From Ruminococcaceae bacterium Marseille-P2935 (GTDB lineage: Bacteria > Bacillota > Clostridia > Oscillospirales > Ruminococcaceae), in contig LT629952.1 of NCBI GenBank assembly GCA_900104565.1, positions 1,239,604 to 1,303,603 of the forward strand: a stretch of DNA of 64,000 nucleotides. Reading direction: 5' to 3'. Positions within the stretch are counted from its first letter, which is position 1, and the number at the start of each line of letters is the position of its first letter. Both the position numbers and the translations under genes were made by a program. A model generated the notes under the pieces. It saw nothing but the letters and a program-made list of their open reading frames with translations, did not search any database and was not told where the DNA came from. Shown one piece after another: positions 57,267 to 64,000 of the stretch.

Positions 57267-58907
57267 TTAACACCTCCAAGGATTTGTTTGGATTAGTAGT
57301 CCACTGTCAGGGTTAATACTCACTTTCGCTTTACGTCCTACAACAACAAAACTTTTCTCTCCATTTTTTTCAATCCGAACCGGTTGTATGGAAACAGGAT
57401 TTTTTAGACAATCGAATATATCTTCCAATGCTGTCCCATTTCGAGATTTTCCCGTCTTTGGGTCTTTCATGCAACCAAATACTCGTTCTAAAAAATGTTG
57501 TGTTTGCCCGGTAATTTTTGTATCACCAACTGTCATTCCTATCAATTCCGACTCGATATGCTGGTGATATTCTTCGTATAGGTCAAAACCAGAAAGTGGA
57601 GATAATATTCCAGAATTAACAGAGTGTGTATACTTCTTTAGCAATTCATACCGAGGAGAGTTATTATACTTCACATCATAGTATTTTGCAAGAGTTTCAA
57701 TAGATACATTTACACCAATTTCTTTGGACCATTTTTGATAATACCGCTTAGCTCCTGCACTCGCCCTTACCGCCTGCCCTCTGCCAAACCCAGCTACCTG
57801 TGCACGTTCCCGCTGAGTAGGCATTCCTGCCGCTTTTGAAAACCTCCGGTATTCCTCGCTCAAGCGTGCCAACCGCACCCGGTCGGTTGTTTGTTTTTCC
57901 AGGTCTTCTGTGGATTCATCCACCAAAATGCGGTTTTTCTGCTTTCTGATGGCCCGCTCAATCTGGCGCTGCTTTTGGGTTGCCTCATACATGGTATAAT
58001 GCTGGCCTTGGTAACTGATTCCTTCCGCATTCTTTGTTTTCATAGCCATCAGCTGCGTGTCGGTGTGTTGAGGCCGGTTCACACCCAGCACAATTGGAAA
58101 CGCAGCATGACCGCAGTTCAATGTACCAATTCTTCTGTGCAGGCTTTCGTTTAACTGCCGGTATTGCTTATCGCTGTACTGCCGTCCCTGGTATGGCTCA
58201 TGGTCTGGTGCGCTGGCCGCATGGGCCGATATTTCCCATCCATCCGCTCCAAAGCTGTCATGGTTTTGCTGGCTGATCTCTTCCTGCATCAGTCCAAGCC
58301 CCCCCATCACATTGCGTCTTGCGGCCGCTTCCAGCGACGTATGTACTCCACTTTGGTAATCAATCACCCTTACACCCATGTCTGCCAAATTCTTGGTGGC
58401 CTGGCGTATCGCGGTATTGTAATCAGTCGCACCAGTTACCACCTGTTCAAAAGCAAAATCCATGGTCTTTTGGTAAACCTTCTGCAGTGGATATGCTTTT
58501 CCGTCCTGAGCGACCATTCCCAAGGTCTGTGTAATGTTGGAAAAATCCTTTTGGGCCAGCTTTACTGCTGCCTTTACAATCTGCTGCAGGCTTTGGTTGC
58601 TTTTAAACGGAACCGCCTTCCCTGAAAAGTTAGAAAGATCAAAATTATAACCAACTTCCGCTGTCTGGGTCATTAATTCTTTCAACTGCCGGTTTGTAAC
58701 CTTCAGCATTTTTTTAAGTGCCTTCTCAATTTCTTTGCGGCTCATACCAAGCTGCTGGCTTCTCCATACCTGATAAGCGGCGCTTGATGTAAGTTGCCCT
58801 GCCTGGGATACCCTTCTGGCAATATCCCGAAGCAAGAAGTCCTGAATTGGGTCTGCAAGCGCCTCCGCTTGGTCTCTAAGAGCATGAATTTGATCCTGTG
58901 TAAGCAC
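57267..58907 (-). CDS. Phage minor capsid protein 2 with C-terminal toxin-like domain
   Basis: 546 aa. Residues 1-330 match phage minor capsid protein 2 (LRDQAEALADPIQDFLLRDI, GVRVIDYQSGVHTSLEAAAR, SAHAASAPDHEPYQGRQYS, IGTLNCGHAAFPIVLGVNRP), a MuF-like protein packaged near the portal. Residues ~370-546 are not capsid-like: SGFDLYEEYHQHIESELIGM, NGTALEDIFDCLKNPVSIQP, KSFVVVGRKAKVSINPDSG, LIQTNP. The V-S-I-N-P-D-x-G-x-L-I-Q-T-N-P ending occurs in BECR-fold nuclease tips of polymorphic toxins. GTG start 58907. Followed at 2 nt by an immunity-like gene. Toxin activity is inferred. Confidence 0.82.
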   Translation of the reverse strand: MLTQDQIHALRDQAEALADPIQDFLLRDIARRVSQAGQLTSSAAYQVWRSQQLGMSRKEIEKALKKMLKVTNRQLKELMTQTAEVGYNFDLSNFSGKAVPFKSNQSLQQIVKAAVKLAQKDFSNITQTLGMVAQDGKAYPLQKVYQKTMDFAFEQVVTGATDYNTAIRQATKNLADMGVRVIDYQSGVHTSLEAAARRNVMGGLGLMQEEISQQNHDSFGADGWEISAHAASAPDHEPYQGRQYSDKQYRQLNESLHRRIGTLNCGHAAFPIVLGVNRPQHTDTQLMAMKTKNAEGISYQGQHYTMYEATQKQRQIERAIRKQKNRILVDESTEDLEKQTTDRVRLARLSEEYRRFSKAAGMPTQRERAQVAGFGRGQAVRASAGAKRYYQKWSKEIGVNVSIETLAKYYDVKYNNSPRYELLKKYTHSVNSGILSPLSGFDLYEEYHQHIESELIGMTVGDTKITGQTQHFLERVFGCMKDPKTGKSRNGTALEDIFDCLKNPVSIQPVRIEKNGEKSFVVVGRKAKVSINPDSGLLIQTNPWRC

Positions 58908-58909
58908 AA

Positions 58910-60289
58910 TTACTCACCACCAATCAAATTCTCCAGTTCAGGCATGTACTGTTCACGAATATTTTCAATATCTTTTGGGGTGTTTGCAGGCAGGTTAAAG
59001 TACCACGCCAAAGCAATTTCAGGTTTCAGCATTCCGCTGGCCACCATCTGCTGGTATTCCTGCCATACTTTATCACGGTTGAACAGTACGCCGTCGCCCC
59101 AGTCAATTACAACGCTCTGTACATCAATCCCCTGGACTGCATTCATTTTATAAACTTGTCCCAGCCGAATACAGGTTTCTAATAATTCTTTCACCGCTGC
59201 TTCCCAGGTATGTTGAAAATCCTGTATAGTCAGGTTGTAATCCCCTTCGCTGGACGTAATCTCGGTCGCGGTGCGTTCGGCAGCTTCCACCTCTGACAAG
59301 ATTCCGCGTTTTAACCCAATGGCGCTTTCTATATTTCTCAGGTACTCCTGTTTTCTGGCCAGGTATGCTTCTTCCCTTAAATCAGGGTTAAAGATTGTAA
59401 CTCCCACATTTTCGGGGTCGTCATCCAATGCAACAAACTGCTTTTCAATCAAACGCTTTTTGCCAAGAGTATCTGCCTGCAGCATATCGGCACTGGCAAT
59501 AATCCGGCTTGCTCCATTTTCAAACTCGTCGTTAATCTGGCGTTCATTCCGGTTAATATTGCGGATCAGCCCTACTGCTGGAGCATACACAGCCACACCG
59601 TCAGGCGAACCATCCACACAGTTAAACAGTGGGGTTTTCAACTGCACCATGCCCAGGTTATAGATTCCGGGCAGCTCCAAATAGGGCTTCAGCTGCGCGT
59701 ACCGGTCCAGTGTGTTAAGTAAAACCTCAACTCCCAGTGTCGTTTTTTCTCTGGACATAAAAAGCTTGCTTTCAATGACCAGTGTACCGTTTGCATTCAC
59801 CGTCCTGCGTTCTAAGAGAGTGTAATATTTCCCCTCCTGACAGGTAACCTCGGTCATTCCGACGCTGGTTATCTTTCCAAATGCATCTCGGGCCAAAGGG
59901 AGAAAACAATCCCTTCGTATGGGAATAAAATAAAAATTATTTCCATCAATTACCGGTTTAATCAGGCATTCCCCACCCACCAGCTCAAACTGTACCGCCT
60001 GCTCTTTGATCGCATTCAGCTTTTTAAGTAATTCTGTTGAAAGATTTGTACTTTCCCCTTTTCCATCTAAACTTATTTCATACTCTGAAAAGATTGTTTT
60101 GCACAGCTTATTCACGATCACAACCGGGAGCCGTTGACTGCCGTCCTCGTCGGCTGGAGTTTCCCGGTCAAAATACAAAGAAAACCATTCTTTGATTGCC
60201 GCCTGCATTTCGGATGAGGTAATATCCTTTACTTTAAAAACATCCTCAAATCCGCTGGGCTTTGCTGTCAGTGCTGAAAACAAACTCAT
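58910..60289 (-). CDS. Phage portal protein
   Basis: 459 aa. Forms the dodecameric DNA gate. Typical of SPP1 gp6-like/minor structural Gp portals: KEWFSLYFDRET near the start, FIPIRRDCFLPLARDAFGKI, PLFNCVDGSPDGVAVYAPAV, LDDDPENVGVTIFNPDLREE, SEVEAAERTATEITSSEGDY near the C-terminus (the ERTATE motif is a strong signature). Two nt before the minor capsid gene and 4 nt overlap with the small gene upstream. Confidence 0.92.
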   Translation of the reverse strand: MSLFSALTAKPSGFEDVFKVKDITSSEMQAAIKEWFSLYFDRETPADEDGSQRLPVVIVNKLCKTIFSEYEISLDGKGESTNLSTELLKKLNAIKEQAVQFELVGGECLIKPVIDGNNFYFIPIRRDCFLPLARDAFGKITSVGMTEVTCQEGKYYTLLERRTVNANGTLVIESKLFMSREKTTLGVEVLLNTLDRYAQLKPYLELPGIYNLGMVQLKTPLFNCVDGSPDGVAVYAPAVGLIRNINRNERQINDEFENGASRIIASADMLQADTLGKKRLIEKQFVALDDDPENVGVTIFNPDLREEAYLARKQEYLRNIESAIGLKRGILSEVEAAERTATEITSSEGDYNLTIQDFQHTWEAAVKELLETCIRLGQVYKMNAVQGIDVQSVVIDWGDGVLFNRDKVWQEYQQMVASGMLKPEIALAWYFNLPANTPKDIENIREQYMPELENLIGGE

Positions 60290-60495
60290 TTTGTCATTTC
60301 ACCCCCGGTATAAACATTCACCTTGCGCCCCAGCCTCATGGCGTCTTTTAGCCCCGATATGTATGCCTGCAGCTTTATATTTTCTGCGTTGGCTGCTGCA
60401 AGCTGGGTCTGAAGCTTCAGGTTTTCCTCCATTAAATTCTCCTTGCACCACTGGGGCAAGTACTGGTTATACAGCCACCGTTTAAATTTCGTCAT
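60286..60495 (-). CDS. Small coiled-coil phage protein between terminase and portal
   Basis: 69 aa. Basic N-terminus (TKFKRWLYNQYLPQWCKENL) then a heptad-rich helix (MEENLKLQTQLAAANAENIK). Overlaps terL by 14 nt and portal by 4 nt, so it is translated with them. Role unknown; perhaps a terminase or portal assembly factor. Confidence 0.7.
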   Translation of the reverse strand: MTKFKRWLYNQYLPQWCKENLMEENLKLQTQLAAANAENIKLQAYISGLKDAMRLGRKVNVYTGGEMTK

Positions 60496-61672
60496 CTTCC
60501 CGCCCCTCTCTAATCAATAATCTGCGCATTATTGTATTGCAAAAATACCGTATATCATCCATGGCATGGTCATGGTCCTTGATCGGCCGGTCATCCACTG
60601 CCTTACTGTCCCACGCATAAGAACCAAACTCTAACAAGCTGTTTTTGCAGCGCTGGTGAATTTTAATATTTCCGCCCTGCAGCATAGCTGACACAACCCG
60701 AATACCATCCAACACACTGTTCTGGGCCTTCCGTACCGAAAAACGCCCATGCCTGCGGATGGTGGTAATAAAACTGGCGGCAGAAGGGTCTACAACAACC
60801 CGCTTTACCGGTCTGTCTCCCGCTAAAGTTTCTAACGCCTGGTAGTATTCTTCGTCGGTTTTCTGGTGCATTTCCTCCCGTCCGGAATAATAATATTCAT
60901 CAACCCGCACAGCTTGTTTTCCATTCACGCACCACAACCCCATAGAACAGGGGTTCTGCGTTCCGTAGTCAATCGAGATATACCAGGTTCCGGTTTTGGG
61001 GTCCTTATTGGTCGTATGTATCTCCGGGTCAAAGTTGTATACCAACCCCTCTGCAATTTGCCATCTACCCAAAATGTACCGGTCGTAATACACGGTACCC
61101 GCATATTCTTTTTTCAGGTTCTCCACAAATGCCGGTGAAAGAAACGGGTTATCGTCAATGGTGTATTCCTGCTGGTAAATATCCGCATCACTGTCTAAAA
61201 ACTTTTTAAACCAGTGGTTTGGGTTATCCGGATTGCAGGTGCCGTCAAACCGGCTATTAGGACAAGAAAGACGAGATTTTAGCATTTGGAATACATCTTC
61301 ATGCCAAGTTGTAATCTCGTCTCCATAGCAATATTCAAATGCAGCACCCTGGAGCTTACTGACCTGATTGATTTTATCGGCTCCAAGTGCATAACACTTT
61401 TTACCAAAAATCTGTACCGTGTTATTGCTGCTGATCTGTCCAACCAGTTCCGGAGACCACAAAGAACGCATAGGCTCTAAAATATTTCTCTCCAGCGTTC
61501 CTTTGGTATTTCCCAGTAATATAATCAAGCCATTCCCTTTGCAGCACAGCAGGCGCTTTGGAATAACAGTATAATCCAGAAAAGTCTTACCGGAACGAGT
61601 CGCGCCGGTCTTTATATTCCACCTGTGATTACAATTCATCAAAAACTCTTGCTGCTTTGGGCTAAATGGCAC
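60482..61672 (-). CDS. terL: Terminase large subunit
   Basis: 396 aa. DNA-packaging ATPase-nuclease. Walker A GATRSGKT at residues 23-30, Walker B region FEYCYGDEI, coupling-motif GTCNPDNPNHW, and a C-terminal RNase H-like nuclease (YISIDYGTQNPCSMGLW, VVVDPSAASF, KDHDHAMDDIRY with metal-binding Asp residues). GTG 61672 is used because GGGGGTG lies 6 nt upstream and yields VPFSPKQQ; TTG 61687 and GTG 61681 are alternatives. Overlaps terS by 11 nt. Confidence 0.93.
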   Translation of the reverse strand: MPFSPKQQEFLMNCNHRWNIKTGATRSGKTFLDYTVIPKRLLCCKGNGLIILLGNTKGTLERNILEPMRSLWSPELVGQISSNNTVQIFGKKCYALGADKINQVSKLQGAAFEYCYGDEITTWHEDVFQMLKSRLSCPNSRFDGTCNPDNPNHWFKKFLDSDADIYQQEYTIDDNPFLSPAFVENLKKEYAGTVYYDRYILGRWQIAEGLVYNFDPEIHTTNKDPKTGTWYISIDYGTQNPCSMGLWCVNGKQAVRVDEYYYSGREEMHQKTDEEYYQALETLAGDRPVKRVVVDPSAASFITTIRRHGRFSVRKAQNSVLDGIRVVSAMLQGGNIKIHQRCKNSLLEFGSYAWDSKAVDDRPIKDHDHAMDDIRYFCNTIMRRLLIREGREDDEI

Positions 61673-62210
61673 TATCCACACCCCCAAGCAGCTCTTTTGC
61701 CTTTTTCAAAGTATCGCTGTCCCCATTGTCTACGGTTGTAATGGTATCTTTCAGGTTTTTCAAAGCCATAGACAATTGCTGCAGACCGGCTCTGTCAATA
61801 CTGCCGGTCACCACTTCAATCTGTTCTGTCTCTTTGATGACTTCCTTTGTAGGCTTTCCCGGAGCCTTAGGGTCTTTATATTCAATCTCTCTGTGCTTTC
61901 TTTTATTTTTAACCATCTGACGGTCCAGCTCTCCAATTGCTCGGTCTAACTGGGCTCCTAACCGATCTGCCATACGAAGCAGTTTCACCATACGATTGGC
62001 TTCCTGTTCAGCAATTTTTTCTGCAGTTTTTTGTGCTAATTTTGTACTAACTTTGTACTGCTGCTTATTTTTGAGCGAAACCCAGTCTTCATCCTTCGCT
62101 TTTCTTCGAAGAGTGGCAAACGAAACTCCATATTTTTCTGCCAATTTTCGGTAGCTCCCGCCGCCGTTAATGTATTCATTTTTAATTTTTAGCCAATCAA
62201 CGGCTGCCAT
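61662..62210 (-). CDS. terS: Terminase small subunit
   Basis: 182 aa. Recognises the packaging site. N-terminal helix-turn-helix (WLKIKNEYINGGGSYRKLAEKYGVSFATLRRKAKDEDW), long helix (EQEANRMVKLLRMADRLGAQLDRAIGEL) for oligomerisation, and a C-terminal LKDTITTVDNGDSDTLKKAKEL segment. ATG 62210 follows GAGGTGGTGACC. It starts the morphogenesis operon, 32 nt after a terminator. Confidence 0.9.
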   Translation of the reverse strand: MAAVDWLKIKNEYINGGGSYRKLAEKYGVSFATLRRKAKDEDWVSLKNKQQYKVSTKLAQKTAEKIAEQEANRMVKLLRMADRLGAQLDRAIGELDRQMVKNKRKHREIEYKDPKAPGKPTKEVIKETEQIEVVTGSIDRAGLQQLSMALKNLKDTITTVDNGDSDTLKKAKELLGGVDSAI

Positions 62211-62241
62211 GGTCACCACCTCTCTTCTTTTGGGTATAAAA

Positions 62242-62263
62242 AACCGCCCGGGTTGGGGCGGTT
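62242..62263 (-). terminator. Terminator just upstream of terS
   Basis: AACCGCCC / GGGCGGTT with a 6-nt loop; the minus strand continues TTTTTTAT. Only about 30 nt separate it from the terS ribosome site, leaving no room for a promoter, so late expression may require antitermination here. Confidence 0.7.
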
Positions 62264-62469
62264 GTATTTCTGCTTATTGTTGGGGTTTTCTGTATCCGGC
62301 GGTACAAAATTTGGATTCGGGTTTTCTGGCTTAAGTTCACTAGGCTTAATCCTACCCCTTTGTTAAGGTCTTGATTACACAATAAAAGCCCCAAACATTA
62401 TTGAAAATATAATGTTATAGCAATATAATTCAAATATAGACATAATAAACAGTGAAAGGAGTATGCAAA

Positions 62470-62670
62470 ATGGAAAAGAACCCTTTTGACGGCCTAATTG
62501 GCTCTCAAGAAGCTTGTAGTCTTTGGGGATTAGACGGAAGCACACTTCGCAAGGCTATTTCTTATGGAAAATTTAAAGAAAACATTGATATTAAAAAGTT
62601 TGGTAAACAGTGGGTAGTAACAATAGACGCTATGATAAGAGAATACGGCGAACCAAAAGCAGGGGATTAA
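62470..62670 (+). CDS. Small helix-turn-helix DNA-binding protein
   Basis: 66 aa: GLIGSQEACSLWGLDGSTLRKAI, FKENIDIKKFGKQWVVTIDAM. This is the short wHTH/excisionase-like type (E-A-x-x-x-W-x-L-x-x-S-T-L-R-K-A-I ... KFGKQWVV) common in Firmicutes mobile elements. ATG 62470 with AAAGGAG 8 nt upstream. Encoded opposite to the phage late genes and closed by its own terminator; may regulate the late region or be a moron. Confidence 0.75.
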   Translation: MEKNPFDGLIGSQEACSLWGLDGSTLRKAISYGKFKENIDIKKFGKQWVVTIDAMIREYGEPKAGD

Positions 62671-62685
62671 CCCCCCTGCTTTTTT
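62655..62685 (+). terminator. Terminator of the small HTH gene
   Basis: AAAAGCAGGGG / CCCCTGCTTTT overlapping the stop codon, with TTTTTT following. Confidence 0.85.
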
Positions 62686-62789
62686 AATTGCAGTATTGTT
62701 TTACATTGCGGCCCCCACCCCAGCCCTTTATCGCAATGTCGTCCCAAACGAAAAAGCCCCACCTATGGCAGAGCTTTTATCTAATTTCC

Positions 62790-63239
62790 TCAGTCTAACA
62801 ATAACATAAGATTATGGTGTAATTCAGTGTCCATTTTCATCTGCTCAATTGCTTTTCCGTGCATCTTATATACGTTTTTTCCATCCACATCATAATGCAT
62901 GGCAACCGAAACCCGGTCCCATGTTTTTCCGTTTATGTATTTGTATCGCAAAAGGGTCTGCAGTGTTCGGTCTGGTACGGTACCTATTGCCTTTTCAATC
63001 AGCTTTTTAGCCTTATAAAGCTTATCCACATCTGCATTAATCTGCTTATCCAGTTCACATATTTTATCTACCGCCAACTGTATGCGGTCTTCAACGCCGC
63101 CTTTTGGAGTATCGCTGAATGACGGCGTAATTTTGGTAGCCTTTGCCCGCCACAAGGTTAATTCTTCTATCTTCTGGTTAATTTCTTCATCCAACTGCCT
63201 ATACCGTTTCAGGCAGTTTATCTTTTCCCGGTTGGTCAT
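62790..63239 (-). CDS. DUF1492/ArpU-like phage late regulator
   Basis: 149 aa. N-terminal long helices (LDEEINQKIEELTLWRAKAT, DKICELDKQINADVDKLYKA), then a sigma-region-4-like helix-turn-helix (LQTLLRYKYINGKTWDRVSV, YDVDGKNVYKMHGKAIEQMK). ArpU/RinA-type proteins of this size activate phage late transcription and sit just before the terminase genes, as here. ATG 63239 with GGGGG 7 nt upstream; the longer frame to 63263 has no site. Confidence 0.8.
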   Translation of the reverse strand: MTNREKINCLKRYRQLDEEINQKIEELTLWRAKATKITPSFSDTPKGGVEDRIQLAVDKICELDKQINADVDKLYKAKKLIEKAIGTVPDRTLQTLLRYKYINGKTWDRVSVAMHYDVDGKNVYKMHGKAIEQMKMDTELHHNLMLLLD

Positions 63240-63312
63240 GATAGTGCCCCCATTATCCACCACATACCCGCTATGGGTATTATTTTATATTCCTATCCCA
63301 TTGGTTATACTC

Positions 63313-63507
63313 TTACAACTTGTCAAACCCTACGTTTTTTAATTTCTTGCCGTCTTTATCCTCATATTCCAAACACAAAAAATCTGCCCTTACCTCCATT
63401 TTGTGTTTTTCACAGTACAATATTGGCATACTATCTTTGAATCGCCTATACCGGTCATAGCCAACCATAGCGCCTGAAAACCTGCATGTATCGCATATCT
63501 CAACCAC
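63313..63507 (-). CDS. Small zinc-finger-like phage protein
   Basis: 64 aa with CDTCRFSG ... YCEKHKMEV ... LCLEYE: two CxxC/CxxH-type pairs able to bind zinc. GTG 63507 follows GGGGTGAT by 5 nt. Typical of the small genes between replication and packaging functions. Specific role unknown. Confidence 0.65.
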   Translation of the reverse strand: MVEICDTCRFSGAMVGYDRYRRFKDSMPILYCEKHKMEVRADFLCLEYEDKDGKKLKNVGFDKL

Positions 63508-63554
63508 TTATCATCACCCCATATTAGGGTGTACGGCAAATGATCCGTTATACC

Positions 63555-63947
63555 TTATTTCCCCATTCTCAAGTATTCAATCAGCACCCTGGCGGCTTTT
63601 TCCCACCCATTGCACACAGCGGTAAAGTACCCCTGTTTTTTTAACTCATCCAGCCATTTTTCCTGGCGTTCACTCGTCTTGCCGTGTTTTATCCGTTTCA
63701 GTTCTATGTATAGGCCATGGTAGTTCCCCCTGGCAACCGGCAGGCATAAATCAGGTACTCCCGATTTTACCCCAGCCGCTTTAAAACGGCCCGCCTCGGA
63801 TTTGTTCCGTTTTCCGCCGTTCGGAATGTGATACAGCATCCCCAATTCTGGGTATTTGCTCTGCTGCCACTCTACCCAACGGAACAGGCATTGTTGTTCT
63901 TCTTCCTCAGTAGGGGGCGGTATCAGAGCACAATTCCCTGTATTCAT
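63555..63947 (-). CDS. VRR-NUC domain nuclease
   Basis: 130 aa. Stand-alone VRR-NUC endonuclease: EEQQCLFRWVEWQQSKYPEL, YHIPNGGKRNKSEAGRFKAA, GVKSGVPDLCLPVA (catalytic Asp), GLYIELKR (catalytic E-x-K), and EKWLDELKKQGYFTAVCNGW. Predicted to cut branched DNA intermediates of phage replication or packaging. ATG 63947 with GGGAGG 7 nt upstream. Confidence 0.9.
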   Translation of the reverse strand: MNTGNCALIPPPTEEEEQQCLFRWVEWQQSKYPELGMLYHIPNGGKRNKSEAGRFKAAGVKSGVPDLCLPVARGNYHGLYIELKRIKHGKTSERQEKWLDELKKQGYFTAVCNGWEKAARVLIEYLRMGK

Positions 63948-63963
63948 TTGTCTTCCTCCCTTG

Positions 63964-64000
63964 CTACTCCGTTTTTTCCTTATTTAACCATGCAAACGCG
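63964..64000 (-). CDS. End of a gene cut by the right edge
   Basis: Last 11 codons (AFAWLNKEKTE then TAG) of a minus-strand frame entering from the right. The next gene's ribosome site follows directly, as in a compact phage operon. Probably a phage replication gene; too little is visible to say. Confidence 0.4.
   Translation of the reverse strand, partial: AFAWLNKEKTE

Larger units (their letters stand above)
42357..64000 (-). mobile_element. Siphovirus-type prophage (left end to window edge)
   Basis: A continuous minus-strand late region in the usual phage order: VRR-NUC nuclease, late regulator, small and large terminase, portal, minor capsid, scaffold, major capsid, four connector-type genes, major tail protein, two assembly chaperones, tape measure, distal tail, baseplate, fibre, XkdX, XhlA, holin, amidase and ricin-CHAP hydrolase. 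Integrase, repressor and replication genes must lie beyond the right edge. The left boundary is set at the end of the hydrolase gene; I see no attachment-site duplicate, so it is approximate. The frameshifted tape measure argues for a possibly defective phage. Confidence 0.9.

Noticed and set aside
62197-62394. 65-codon minus frame upstream of terS
   Set aside because: Runs through the terminator hairpin at 62242-62263 and has no ribosome site.

Overview
This window looks like chromosome from an endospore-forming Clostridia bacterium, probably of the Oscillospiraceae/Ruminococcaceae group. The reasons are spore-related genes (a SpoVB-type flippase, a LysM-GH18 SleL-like enzyme, a tiny Cys-tailed spore-type peptide), strong AGGAGG ribosome sites, frequent TTG/GTG starts, and moderate base composition. 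No rRNA is present; two tRNAs (Ala-GGC, Val-TAC) are.

Region 1 (1-14.4 kb, metabolism): on the minus strand lies the end of an operon encoding a triosephosphate isomerase, a flavoprotein of the microcompartment-associated type and a CoA-acylating aldehyde dehydrogenase. All three carry short helical N-terminal extensions that resemble cargo-targeting peptides, so this is probably part of a bacterial microcompartment locus running off the left edge. Next come two paralogous cupins, a fumarylacetoacetate-hydrolase family enzyme, an IclR regulator, a repeat-rich 0.9-kb spacer, and a glyoxylate-carboligase-like ThDP enzyme. An amidase-6 protein and a GH25 lysozyme follow, then a LacI regulator and a DUF401 permease. 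A LacI-type operator occurs both at the lacI gene and in the leader of the microcompartment operon.

Region 2 (14.4-35 kb, housekeeping and spore functions): SpoVB-like flippase, a stand-alone FakA-like domain, a CDF metal exporter, the two tRNAs, a PHP phosphoesterase, a U32/TrhP-type protein with MltG, and a six-gene operon thyX-tmk-DUF2156-GNAT-DJ1-FTCL linking thymidylate and folate chemistry. After it come LysM-GH18, LysM-CAP, a decayed GNAT pseudogene, a Cys-rich paralogous pair, a DUF1801 protein, a conserved unknown protein, an XRE regulator pair and a DUF4352 protein.

Region 3 (35.2-42.35 kb): a tandem array of eight related lipoproteins under one strong promoter and one terminator, in two subtypes. 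Signal-peptide blocks are shared and a 3'-end remnant of a ninth copy survives, indicating active recombination. Function unknown.

Region 4 (42.36 kb to the right edge): a siphovirus-type prophage read right to left: VRR-NUC, DUF1492/ArpU-like regulator, terminase, portal, minor capsid, scaffold, major capsid, connectors, tail, lysis genes (XhlA, holin, amidase) and a ricin-CHAP hydrolase. The minor capsid protein has a C-terminal toxin-like domain followed by an immunity-like gene, an orphan second toxin tail and a second immunity-like gene, a capsid-borne polymorphic toxin cassette. A DinJ-YafQ toxin-antitoxin pair sits on the opposite strand inside the tail genes, one tail gene seems to start at CTG, and the tape-measure gene is split by a frameshift, so the prophage may be defective.
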